Below are positions 17,553 to 26,100 of a stretch of DNA of 59,162 nt, piece by piece. The position numbers were made by a program, and so were the translations under genes. Source of the DNA: Streptococcus panodentis. GTDB lineage: Bacteria > Bacillota > Bacilli > Lactobacillales > Streptococcaceae. The stretch lies in assembly GCF_017884005.1 (NCBI RefSeq), contig NZ_QFAY01000020.1:1-59162 (forward strand), given 5' to 3'. How positions within the stretch are numbered: the first letter of the stretch is position 1; each line of letters begins with the position of its first letter. A model generated the notes under the pieces. It had not been told where the DNA came from. It worked only from the letters and a program-made list of their open reading frames with translations, and did no database searches.

Positions 17553-18500
17553 ATGTTCCAATCTCGTATGCTGGAGGCTGTCAAGCAGTCTCGCTATATC
17601 CCACCTGTTTTGCTGGCTGTCCTGATTGCCCTGCTGTTGGTCTATGGCGGGGAATTTTTCGGTGCCATTGTCATGTTTATCCTAGCTTTCTCTATGGGCC
17701 TTGGCCTCAAGATGGCAAATCCAGATATCAATGGAGCTGCACTTCAGAGCATGGTCCAGCCTTTTCAGATTTATTTCCAGTTATTGCTCTTTGCTTTTAT
17801 TGTTTTGGCCGTCTTTTTCTGGGTTCGTTTTGTTGAGAAACGCCCCTTTGCCAGTCTAGGATTTTATAAGGCCGGCTGGCTCAGAGAGTTAGGTAAGGGA
17901 TTCCTGATTGGCGCTGGGCAGTTTTCTATCGTTGTGGCTCTGTTAGCCATCACCGGTACGGGCCGCCTGTCACTGGGCCAGATTGGTCTGCAGACTTTGC
18001 TTTTTATCCTGACCATTATCCCTTTCTGGATCCTTCAGGGAGGAGCTGAGGAGCTGGTGACCCGTGGCTGGCTTTTTCCCACGGCTTCTGAAAAGTCCAA
18101 TATTCTGGTCGGCATCCTGATTTCCAGCCTGCTTTTCGGCGCTCTTCATATCTTCAATCCCGGGGTGACCGTTCTTTCCCTCGTCAATATCGTCCTCGAC
18201 GGTATCTTTGCCTGCTTTCTCATGCTTAGGTATGACAATATGTGGGTCCTAGCTGGCATGCACGGAGCTTGGAATTTTGTGCAGGGTAATATCTATGGCA
18301 TAGAAGTCAGCGGTCAAGGGGCCAATGGTTCTCTCTTGGCTTATAGCAATCAGTCCAATATGGACTGGCTTTCCGGAGGGGCTTTCGGAGCAGAAGGTTC
18401 CATCCTGACCAGTATCGTCCTCATCGGCTGCATCGCCTATCTCTATTGGTCGCTCAAAAAGGATGGCAAGCTGCCCCAGAGCCTGTCTATCAAAAAGTAA
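17553..18500 (+). CDS. CPBP family intramembrane metalloprotease (copy 2)
   Basis: Membrane protein of 315 residues, paralogous along its length to the preceding gene (compare SRMLEAVKQSRYIPP with SRILEGVEQARFVPP). Motifs: EExxxR in GGAEELVTRGW, FxxxH in FGALHIFNP, HxxxN in MHGAWNF, followed by FVQGNIYG in both copies. AAAGGAGGAG precedes ATG 17553. It ends before a terminator at 18504-18539. Pairs of such genes in lactic acid bacteria are often immunity or peptide-processing factors, but no bacteriocin gene is visible nearby, so the role is open. Confidence 0.85.
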   Translation: MFQSRMLEAVKQSRYIPPVLLAVLIALLLVYGGEFFGAIVMFILAFSMGLGLKMANPDINGAALQSMVQPFQIYFQLLLFAFIVLAVFFWVRFVEKRPFASLGFYKAGWLRELGKGFLIGAGQFSIVVALLAITGTGRLSLGQIGLQTLLFILTIIPFWILQGGAEELVTRGWLFPTASEKSNILVGILISSLLFGALHIFNPGVTVLSLVNIVLDGIFACFLMLRYDNMWVLAGMHGAWNFVQGNIYGIEVSGQGANGSLLAYSNQSNMDWLSGGAFGAEGSILTSIVLIGCIAYLYWSLKKDGKLPQSLSIKK

Positions 18501-18503
18501 AGC

Positions 18504-18539
18504 ATCGCCGTCCAGCAAATCTGGGCGGCGATACTTTTT
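18504..18539 (+). terminator. Terminator after second CPBP gene
   Basis: ATCGCCGTCC (18504-18513) and GGGCGGCGAT (18523-18532) form a 10-bp stem (one mismatch) with a 9-nt loop, followed by AC and TTTTT. It starts 3 bases after the stop codon. Confidence 0.8.
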
Positions 18540-18581
18540 GTCCCAGCCTCTTTGATTTGTGGAGTGAAAGGAGGAAAAACA

Positions 18582-18757
18582 GTTGATGCTCAATAAAAAT
18601 CATCAGCGAAGCAGGCAGAAGCAGACATCATGGGCGTCTGTCCCAGCCTCTCGCGGCTCAAATAGTCCGGAGGGACTGTAAATACAACTTTCCAAAGGAA
18701 GTTCCGTTAAGTAGGGCAAGGCGACGCTAACGTGCTTTGAAGAGATTTTCGAAGAGT
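18582..18757 (-). repeat. BOX-like element (compact copy)
   Basis: On the minus strand the element opens with ACTCTTCGAAAATCTCTTCA (18738-18757), close to the published pneumococcal boxA, then AAGCACGTTAGC and a GGAACTTCC...GGAAAGTTG hairpin, and ends with GTCTGCTTCTGCC...GATTTTTATTGAGCATC. This fills most of the 330-bp space between the CPBP gene and uvrB; nothing else is visible there apart from the terminator and uvrB promoter. Confidence 0.7.
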
Positions 18758-18793
18758 TAGGCATTTCAAAAGCCAGAGAAAAGAGAGTAAATA

Positions 18794-18802
18794 TGGTAAA
18801 AT
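18794..18802 (+). promoter_or_regulatory. Extended -10 promoter of uvrB
   Basis: TGG-TAAAAT (TG 18794-18795, hexamer 18797-18802). No convincing -35 and no SOS-box-like palindrome is seen. Start near 18809, with about 20 bases of leader. Confidence 0.5.
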
Positions 18803-18829
18803 GGTAGCAGCACAAAGTGAGGAATGCAC

Positions 18830-20818
18830 ATGATTAACAGAATTACAGATAATAAATTTAGACTGGTCTCAAAATATGAACCATCCGGCGACCAGCCCCA
18901 GGCCATTGAGCAGCTGGTGGACAATATTGAGGGCGGGGAGAAGGCCCAGATTCTCATGGGGGCGACCGGAACCGGCAAGACCTACACCATGAGCCAGGTT
19001 ATTCAAAAAGTCAACAAGCCGACCCTGGTCATCGCTCATAACAAGACCTTAGCTGGCCAGCTTTATGGCGAGTTCAAGGAGTTTTTCCCGAACAATGCCG
19101 TGGAATACTTTGTCTCCTACTATGACTACTACCAGCCCGAGGCCTATGTGCCTTCGTCTGACACCTATATCGAAAAGGACAGCTCGGTTAATGACGAGAT
19201 TGACAAGCTCCGCCATTCGGCGACCTCGGCCCTGCTGGAGCGCAATGATGTCATCGTCGTAGCTTCTGTCTCCTGTATCTACGGTCTGGGTTCGCCCAAG
19301 GAATATTCCGACAGCGTGGTCAGCCTGCGGCCGGGGCTGGAGATTTCCCGGGACAAGCTGCTGAATGACTTAGTAGACATCCAGTTTGAGCGCAATGACA
19401 TTGACTTTCAGCGGGGCAAGTTCCGTGTGCGCGGCGATGTAGTGGAAATCTTCCCAGCTTCCCGGGATGAGCATGCCTTTCGGGTGGAATTTTTCGGTGA
19501 TGAAATTGACCGGATCCGTGAGGTGGAAGCCCTGACAGGCCAGGTACTGGGGGATGTGGACCATTTGGCTATCTTCCCAGCCACCCACTTCGTGACCAAT
19601 GACGACCACATGGAGACAGCCATTGCCAAGATCCAGGCTGAGCTGGAGCAGCAGCTGGAAATCTTTGAAAAAGAAGGCAAGCTGCTGGAAGCCCAGCGCC
19701 TCAAGCAGCGGACGGACTACGATATTGAGATGCTGCGGGAAATGGGTTATACTAACGGAGTGGAAAACTATTCCCGTCACATGGACGGCCGCAGCGAAGG
19801 CGAGCCGCCCTATACCCTGCTGGACTTTTTCCCGGATGATTTTCTGATTATGATTGATGAGAGCCACATGACTATGGGCCAGATTCGAGGGATGTACAAT
19901 GGCGACCGCTCCCGCAAGGAGATGCTGGTCAACTACGGATTCCGCCTGCCGTCTGCCTTGGACAACCGTCCCCTGCGCCGGGAGGAGTTTGAAAGCCATG
20001 TTCATCAGATCGTCTATGTATCAGCAACGCCGGGGGATTATGAGAAGGAGCAGACCGATACAGTCATTGAGCAGATTATCCGGCCGACCGGCCTCTTAGA
20101 TCCGGAAGTCGAAGTCCGTCCAACTATGGGGCAGATTGATGACCTTTTGGGCGAAATCAATGCGCGCGTGGAGAGAAACGAGCGGACCTTTATCACCACC
20201 CTGACCAAGAAAATGGCCGAGGATTTGACCGACTACTTCAAGGAAATGGGCGTCAAGGTCAAGTATATGCACTCGGACATCAAGACCTTGGAGCGGACCG
20301 AGATTATCCGAGACTTACGCTTGGGTGTCTTTGACGTTCTGGTCGGGATCAATCTGCTGCGCGAGGGCATTGACGTGCCCGAGGTCAGTCTGGTTGCGAT
20401 CCTTGATGCGGACAAGGAAGGCTTCCTCCGCAATGAACGCGGCCTCATCCAGACCATCGGCCGGGCTGCCCGTAACAGTGAGGGCCATGTCATCATGTAT
20501 GCCGACACCATGACCGACTCTATGAAGAAGGCCATTGATGAGACTGCCCGCCGCCGGGCCATCCAGACGGCCTACAATGAAGAGCACGGCATTGTCCCGC
20601 AGACCATCAAGAAGGAAATCCGCGACCTGATCAGCGTGACCAAGGCTGCCCTGCCTGACAAGGAAGAAGCCGTCGAAATCGAAAGCCTCAATAAGCAGGA
20701 ACGCAAAGACATGATCAAAAAACTGGAAGCCCAGATGCAGGAAGCCGCTGAACTTCTGGACTTCGAGCTGGCTGCACAGATCCGTGATATGATTCTGGAA
20801 ATCAAGGCGGTGGATTAG
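18830..20818 (+). CDS. uvrB: Excinuclease ABC subunit B
   Basis: Nucleotide-excision-repair helicase-like subunit, 662 residues, the usual length. Walker [11 protein letters not shown] near residue 43, the beta-hairpin region ([20 protein letters not shown]), DEAD-like MIDESHMT, motif [11 protein letters not shown], and the C-terminal UVR domain ([23 protein letters not shown]) that binds UvrC are all present. ATG 18830 is chosen because GAGG (18819-18822) is 7 bases away, whereas ATG 18824 would be only one base away. Two GNAT genes follow within 4 bp and 0 bp, forming one operon. Confidence 0.97.
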   Translation: MINRITDNKFRLVSKYEPSGDQPQAIEQLVDNIEGGEKAQILMGATGTGKTYTMSQVIQKVNKPTLVIAHNKTLAGQLYGEFKEFFPNNAVEYFVSYYDYYQPEAYVPSSDTYIEKDSSVNDEIDKLRHSATSALLERNDVIVVASVSCIYGLGSPKEYSDSVVSLRPGLEISRDKLLNDLVDIQFERNDIDFQRGKFRVRGDVVEIFPASRDEHAFRVEFFGDEIDRIREVEALTGQVLGDVDHLAIFPATHFVTNDDHMETAIAKIQAELEQQLEIFEKEGKLLEAQRLKQRTDYDIEMLREMGYTNGVENYSRHMDGRSEGEPPYTLLDFFPDDFLIMIDESHMTMGQIRGMYNGDRSRKEMLVNYGFRLPSALDNRPLRREEFESHVHQIVYVSATPGDYEKEQTDTVIEQIIRPTGLLDPEVEVRPTMGQIDDLLGEINARVERNERTFITTLTKKMAEDLTDYFKEMGVKVKYMHSDIKTLERTEIIRDLRLGVFDVLVGINLLREGIDVPEVSLVAILDADKEGFLRNERGLIQTIGRAARNSEGHVIMYADTMTDSMKKAIDETARRRAIQTAYNEEHGIVPQTIKKEIRDLISVTKAALPDKEEAVEIESLNKQERKDMIKKLEAQMQEAAELLDFELAAQIRDMILEIKAVD

Positions 20819-20822
20819 GGAG

Positions 20823-21353
20823 ATGACCATTTTAAGACAATTATCAAAGGAAGATTTACCTCTTTTGTGGGAAATGGCCTATTCCCAACCTCATCCAGAA
20901 TGGAAAAAGTTTGATGCTCCCTACTTTGATGATTACCAGCACTATGCTGATTTTCTTGCATTTCAAAAGGACAAGGCTGAGAAGTTTGTGGGAAACCCTA
21001 ATCGCCTTGGTATTTTTCAGGACGGCCGTTTGGTCGGGACGGTTTCTCGGTACTGGGAATGCAAGGAAACTCGCTGGATGGAACTGGGGATTGCCATTTA
21101 CCAGCCATCAGACTGGGGACGAGGAATTGGCAAATGTGCTATGAAACTCTGGCTAAGACAGACTTTTCAAGACTGCCCAGAGTTGGAGCGGCTGGGCTTG
21201 ACCACTTGGTCGGGCAATTCTGGCATGATGCGCTTGGCTGAGAGCTTAGGATTGAAAAAAGAAGCCTGCATCCGCAAGGTCAGATATTACCAAGAGCGAT
21301 ACCACGATAGTATGAAATACGGTATCTTGAGGGAAGAATGGGGAGAAGAGTAA
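20823..21353 (+). CDS. GNAT family N-acetyltransferase
   Basis: Protein of 176 residues with the GNAT fold, resembling RimJ/RimL-type members. The acetyl-CoA-binding segment is in LGIAIYQPSDWGRGIGKCAMKLWLRQ (motif A, Q/R-x-x-G-x-G/A), followed by RLGLTTWSGNSGMMRLAESLGLKKEAC typical of this family. It starts 4 bases after the uvrB stop and its own stop abuts the next start, so it is co-transcribed with uvrB. Target unknown (protein N-terminus, amine or drug). Confidence 0.85.
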   Translation: MTILRQLSKEDLPLLWEMAYSQPHPEWKKFDAPYFDDYQHYADFLAFQKDKAEKFVGNPNRLGIFQDGRLVGTVSRYWECKETRWMELGIAIYQPSDWGRGIGKCAMKLWLRQTFQDCPELERLGLTTWSGNSGMMRLAESLGLKKEACIRKVRYYQERYHDSMKYGILREEWGEE

Positions 21354-21851
21354 ATGAATATCACCATCAAACCAATGCAAACCCCTGAAGAAATCGAAGC
21401 CAAATCTGTGGTTCATTGGCAGACCTGGCGGGAAGCCTATGATGCTATCCTGCCAACCGATTTTCAGGAAGGAATGACGCTGGATAGGTGCCGATTTTAC
21501 AGTCAGATCTATCCTGACAATACTCTGATTGCTCTGGATGGCTCAAAAGTTATTGGTTTTCTGAGCTACGGCGATTTTCGGGATTCTAAGATGCAGGCGG
21601 GCGAAATCTTTGCCCTTTATGTTCTGAAAGAGTATTATGGGCAGGGTGTCGGCCAGCGTTTGATGGAGGCTGCTTTCCTTCTTCTGGCAGATTATCAAGA
21701 CATTCTGCTATGGGTTTTAGAAGACAACAAACGAGCCATCGCTTTCTATCAGAAAATGGGGTTTTGCTTTGACGGTCAGGAAAAGACTATTGAATTAGGG
21801 AAGTTGGTGAGAGAGAAACGGATGGTTTACAGGAAACGAGATGTCGCTTAA
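21354..21851 (+). CDS. GNAT family N-acetyltransferase
   Basis: Protein of 165 residues. Motif A lies in EIFALYVLKEYYGQGVGQRLMEAAF and motif B in ILLWVLEDNKRAIAFYQKMGFCFDGQEKTIELG, a typical RimI-like arrangement. The ATG directly follows the TAA of the preceding GNAT gene (TAAATG). It is the last gene before the drop in G+C. Substrate unknown. Confidence 0.87.
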   Translation: MNITIKPMQTPEEIEAKSVVHWQTWREAYDAILPTDFQEGMTLDRCRFYSQIYPDNTLIALDGSKVIGFLSYGDFRDSKMQAGEIFALYVLKEYYGQGVGQRLMEAAFLLLADYQDILLWVLEDNKRAIAFYQKMGFCFDGQEKTIELGKLVREKRMVYRKRDVA

Positions 21852-21888
21852 AAGTTAAAGTAGACTGGTAAAATCTTATTTGCCTATT

Positions 21889-21959
21889 TTGCTATTGTTC
21901 CGTTATTTGACTTGCATTATTCCGTAAAACTTGCTATTGTTCCGTTAATAACATATAAT
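21889..21959 (+). promoter_or_regulatory. Fic gene promoter with three operator-like repeats
   Basis: TTGCTATTGTTCCGTTA occurs at 21889-21905 and 21931-21947, with a degenerate copy (TTGCATTATTCCGTAA) at 21912-21927. The third repeat contains the -35 (TTGCTA, 21931-21936), 17 bp before a perfect TATAAT (21954-21959). A protein bound to the repeats would block the -35, so autoregulation by the HTH of the Fic protein is a reasonable inference. Confidence 0.65.
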
Positions 21960-21980
21960 AAATGCAAGTGAGGTGGTTTT

Positions 21981-22871
21981 ATGTATATGACTGTGAAAGA
22001 AGCGGCACAGAGATGGGGGATTTCCGAGAGAAGGGTTCGGGCCTTGTGTACGGAGGGAAGGATAGCCGGAGCAGTTCATCATGGACGGTTTTGGCAAATT
22101 CCTTCGGATGCCCAGAAACCCTCAGATGGAAGGTATCAGCAGGCTGTAAGCATTGTCAAGCTCATTGATGAAAAGCTGGAGCAGCTAAAGGGCCTGAGAC
22201 CTCTGACTGAAGGCGAAGTGGAGCGTTTAAATGAAGAATTTATGGTTGAGTTCACTTATAATTCAAATGCAATCGAGGGAAATACTCTTACACTGCGTGA
22301 AACAGATATGGTCTTAAAAGGTTTGACCATTGATCAGAAACCTTTAAAAGACCATATGGAGGCTATCGGTCATGGGGAAGCTTTTAGATATGTTAGTCAG
22401 TTAGTCAAGGAAAATAATCCTTTAACTGAACAAGTCATTAAGGAAATTCATTATCTCGTTTTAGCTGATAAAAAGGAAGATAGGGGTGTATACAGGAAGC
22501 TTCCAGTGCGTATTATGGGTGCATCTCATGAGCCGCCCCAGCCTTATCTTATCCAGCCTCAAATGGAAAAGTTGTTACTGGATTATCAAAATAATAAAGA
22601 GAGAATCCTTTCAAAACTGGCCAGATTTCATATAGATTTTGAACGTATTCATCCCTTTATTGATGGGAATGGCCGAACAGGCAGGCTTTTAGTCAACTTA
22701 GAGCTGATGAAAGCAGGCTATCCGCCTATTGACATTAAGTTTTCTGATAGACTTTCTTATTACAGTGCTTTTGATGATTATCATACTAAGGGGAGTATCT
22801 CGAAGATGGAAAATCTCTTTGCTCTATATGTAAATGAGCAGCTGGATCGATATTTAGATATTTTGAAATGA
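21981..22871 (+). CDS. Fic-domain protein with N-terminal helix-turn-helix
   Basis: Protein of 296 residues. Residues 1-45 form a MerR/excisionase-like HTH (MTVKEAAQRWGISERRVRAL...GRFWQIP). A helical linker follows, then the Fic domain with inhibitory motif S95-N-A-I-E99-G and the complete catalytic motif H224-PFIDGNGRTGR. Fic enzymes transfer AMP or another nucleotide moiety to a protein hydroxyl; the (S/T)xxxE(G/N) helix obstructs ATP until released. The gene is AT-rich relative to uvrB, has its own repeat-containing promoter and ends in a terminator. GAGGTGG precedes ATG 21981; ATG 21987 is an alternative at better spacing. Fic proteins occur as toxins and in phage defence. Confidence 0.88.
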   Translation: MYMTVKEAAQRWGISERRVRALCTEGRIAGAVHHGRFWQIPSDAQKPSDGRYQQAVSIVKLIDEKLEQLKGLRPLTEGEVERLNEEFMVEFTYNSNAIEGNTLTLRETDMVLKGLTIDQKPLKDHMEAIGHGEAFRYVSQLVKENNPLTEQVIKEIHYLVLADKKEDRGVYRKLPVRIMGASHEPPQPYLIQPQMEKLLLDYQNNKERILSKLARFHIDFERIHPFIDGNGRTGRLLVNLELMKAGYPPIDIKFSDRLSYYSAFDDYHTKGSISKMENLFALYVNEQLDRYLDILK

Positions 22872-22885
22872 TTATTAGTTAAGTT

Positions 22886-22916
22886 CTCTCAATCTTACGA
22901 ATTGGGAGGATTTTTT
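22886..22916 (+). terminator. Terminator after fic gene
   Basis: CTCTCAAT (22886-22893) and ATTGGGAG (22901-22908) form an 8-bp stem with G-U pairing, a 7-nt loop, and TTTTTT at 22911-22916. The helicase gene is therefore probably a separate transcript. Confidence 0.65.
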
Positions 22917-22987
22917 ATTTTGCTACTAAAAAATGACACACTGTAAAGTTTTTTATGTAAAAAAGATAAGTTAGCCTCTCTAAAAAA

Positions 22988-22996
22988 TGGTATAAT
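22988..22996 (+). promoter_or_regulatory. Extended -10 promoter of helicase gene
   Basis: TGG-TATAAT (TG 22988-22989, hexamer 22991-22996) within AT-rich DNA. The leader of about 95 bases contains an inverted repeat CTTTTGG/CCAAAAG (23049-23055 and 23067-23073). Confidence 0.6.
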
Positions 22997-23100
22997 ATAT
23001 ATTATTTTCTTTATGTATATCATAAGGAATTTTGACTGTTGATCAAAACTTTTGGTTATTTTATGGCCAAAAGACTGCTCGTGTACGAAAAGGAGGCATG

Positions 23101-26100
23101 ATGACTAATCACACAAAAGAACTTCACATTCTGGACTACTGGTATATAAATGAGTTTTTGGATCAAAATAGCTTAGAGGAAGAGAAAATTCGTCGCGATG
23201 CAAAAAACAGACTAAATGAATCAGATAATGTAAAAACGCTAAAATATTGTCTTAGTCTGGATAGAAGTACAGATATTCTTAGGCAGATCAAAACTAGCAT
23301 CGATGAGTTGAGCAGAGACTACAAACCGCACAAACTAACAACCTGGGGGAATATTACAGTTTACCTTGGAAAAATAGAGCGTGAGGATTGCATAAAAAAG
23401 ATTGCGAAATTACTGGGTTCAAAGGAGGAACGACCGGAAAAAAATAAAGATTATATTGCTTGGGCAAGTCTGCAGCTAAATCCAGACGGAATCTATGTAG
23501 TTGGTTCGTTTGATTTATCTCCGATTTTGTGGGCCCTCAAGGAGCTGCAAAACAGTGGCAGCAAAAATATTTCTGACAACCTATCTTTAAATACATTTGA
23601 ACAGGATAAAAATGAAATCGAAGCAATCCTGAACGAGACTTTGAGTCATTCTCAGGAAAATGAAATGATTAAGTTTGAACATCTAAGGAATCTTTTGTCC
23701 GTTATCCAAGAAAAATATGTAGGACCTTTGGAACTCGGAAATCAGTGGGAAAATACAGAAAAGCAAGAACTTTCTCTTGTTTTTACAGCATATCTTGACG
23801 AAGAAACGAGAGAGAAAAATTCGGCTAAGGATTTTGAGTATAATAACCTGAGCCAAACTTTCTACATGGATGATATGAAGTGGCTCTATGATGAGATTGC
23901 AAACGGCAGGGTTGGCTATGATGGAATGGATGGAGCTATTCGGAAGTACATCACAGAAGCCAGCAATGATTTTAACCATCATCCAACCATTAAAAGGAAG
24001 AATGTCATCAATATCAAAGAAGATAAAAAGTCTGAATACAGAGATTTTTTGATGAATGCCTTAGATGTACAGAATACACCGATAGCTAAATGGCCTTCAA
24101 GGTTCCGACCTTCATTGATGCAGCAAATCGCCGTTAATGCGGCAACATCAAAAATTAGCGGTGCTTTTCCGGATGTGAAATATCCTATATTCTCAGTTAA
24201 TGGTCCTCCGGGAAGCGGCAAGACAACCTTATTGAAAGAGATTATTGCTAATAATGTTGTTGAACGGGCAAAATGCTTGGCTGAGTATCAACAATCAGAT
24301 CATGCTTTCACTGTCAGAAAATTTAAACACGGAAGGGTTGGAAATACATATTACAATGAATATCACAGGAACTTTTATTCCCTAAAAAATGATAAGATTA
24401 ATGATTACGGTATGTTGGTTGTGTCCAGCAATAACACGGCTGTGGAGAATATTACCAAAGAACTGCCGCAGGAAGAAAAGCTGCTTAAAGATTTGCGGGT
24501 GTCTTCGGGAGACAGTGAGCAAGTGAAGCAGTCTTTGGAAGAAATCAGAAGCTATTATATCGTAGACAATAGTGAGGATGAACAAAGTTACAAATTTTAT
24601 AACAAAACAATAAACCGTTATGAAAAAATCAAAGAAAAGGATATTTATTTTTCTAAATTAGCGTCGAATTTACTAGGAAGTAAGGAGAAAGACAAAAAAG
24701 AAGCTTGGGGACTGATTGCTGCCCCGCTTGGTAACAGAAATAACATCAAAGACTTCACCTATCAAATTTTGGCACCAATTCTGGATATTCTTCCAAATTC
24801 TAAGTTTCCAGATGATTCTATGGATTATGATTATTATCATAGGGAGTATGGCAAAGTTCGGAAAGATTTTCAAAGACAGTTAGATATTGTCGAAAAAATG
24901 CAAAATCAACTAGCTAGTCAAAGTAAGATTTTTACAAGGTACTACAAGGCTTCAAATGTGTTTCCTCAGCAGAAGAGAGATTTTCAAGATCAAAAGAAAA
25001 CTTTGTTACAACAAGTCTGTCAGATGCAAAGCTCTCTTTCAGTATTTGAAGAGGATTTAACGCAGAAGAAACAAGAATCCAGGGAACTGGCAGAAGTGCT
25101 GGCTGAAAAGCAGAATGAACTAAAACAGTCTCAGGAAAGCATTGACAAGCTTGAGAATGATATTTTAGAAAAGCGTCAGCTGGCGTTTGATGCTCTGAAC
25201 AGACTTGGTTTTTGGGCTAAACTATTGGACAAGCTGCTGGGCGGGGATAAACAAAAGGCCACTCAGCAGTTGGCTGATGAGTATGATAAGCAGTGCCAGC
25301 GGTTGCAGGAAAAAATCAGTATTGAAGAAATGAACTGTCAAAGCATAAAGTCAGATGCAGCAGCATTTGAGGAAGAACTGCAAAAATATAGCTATCAGAA
25401 AAGCAGCTTGGAACAAGAAATTCAGGAGCTTCAAAGGAATATTTCAGAAAAACGACAAGAGATGAAGCAACAGGAAAAAGCATTCAAACAAACAGAATCT
25501 GAATATTTAAAGCTTCAGGAGCAAGTAGAGGCTGCGCGTGTTCCTAAAGAACCGATGGAAAGCTATACTCCGCTCGATCAAGAATTGATTGATAAACTGA
25601 CAGGGTCTGATGAAAAAGAAATAACAGCAGCGCAGGTTGAAAATCCTTGGCTGACGGCGCGTTATGACAGGGAACGGGAGAAGCTGTTTTACTTGGCAAT
25701 CAGATTAAATAAGTATTTTGTCCTGTCATCAAAATCCTGCAAAGAAAATCTGCATCATTTATTTGCCTATATGACTGGAAAATATAAAGGAGAAAAGGAA
25801 TATGTTGAATTTCATCCAGAGGATAAGCAAATATTGGTTCCTGCCATTTATCAAACCTTATTTTTGTTGGTTCCAGTTGTTTCCTCTACCTTTGCTTCTG
25901 TCGGGAAATTTTTGGCGGATCTGAAAGTTAAGAATAGCATTGGCATGCTGATTGTTGATGAAGCGGGGCAGGCCCAGCCTCAAATGGCCTTGGGTGCCCT
26001 AAATAGATCCAGACGTGCTATTATAGTAGGAGATCCAAGGCAGGTTGAGCCCATTGTCACGGATGATTTGAGACTGCTAAAAGGAGCTTTTCGGGGAGAT

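Noticed and set aside
23063..23101. 12-codon ORF overlapping the helicase start (MAKRLLVYEKEA)
   Set aside because: No ribosome-binding site precedes it, and it can be a by-product of the AAAGGAGG region. It is less supported than the other short ORFs.
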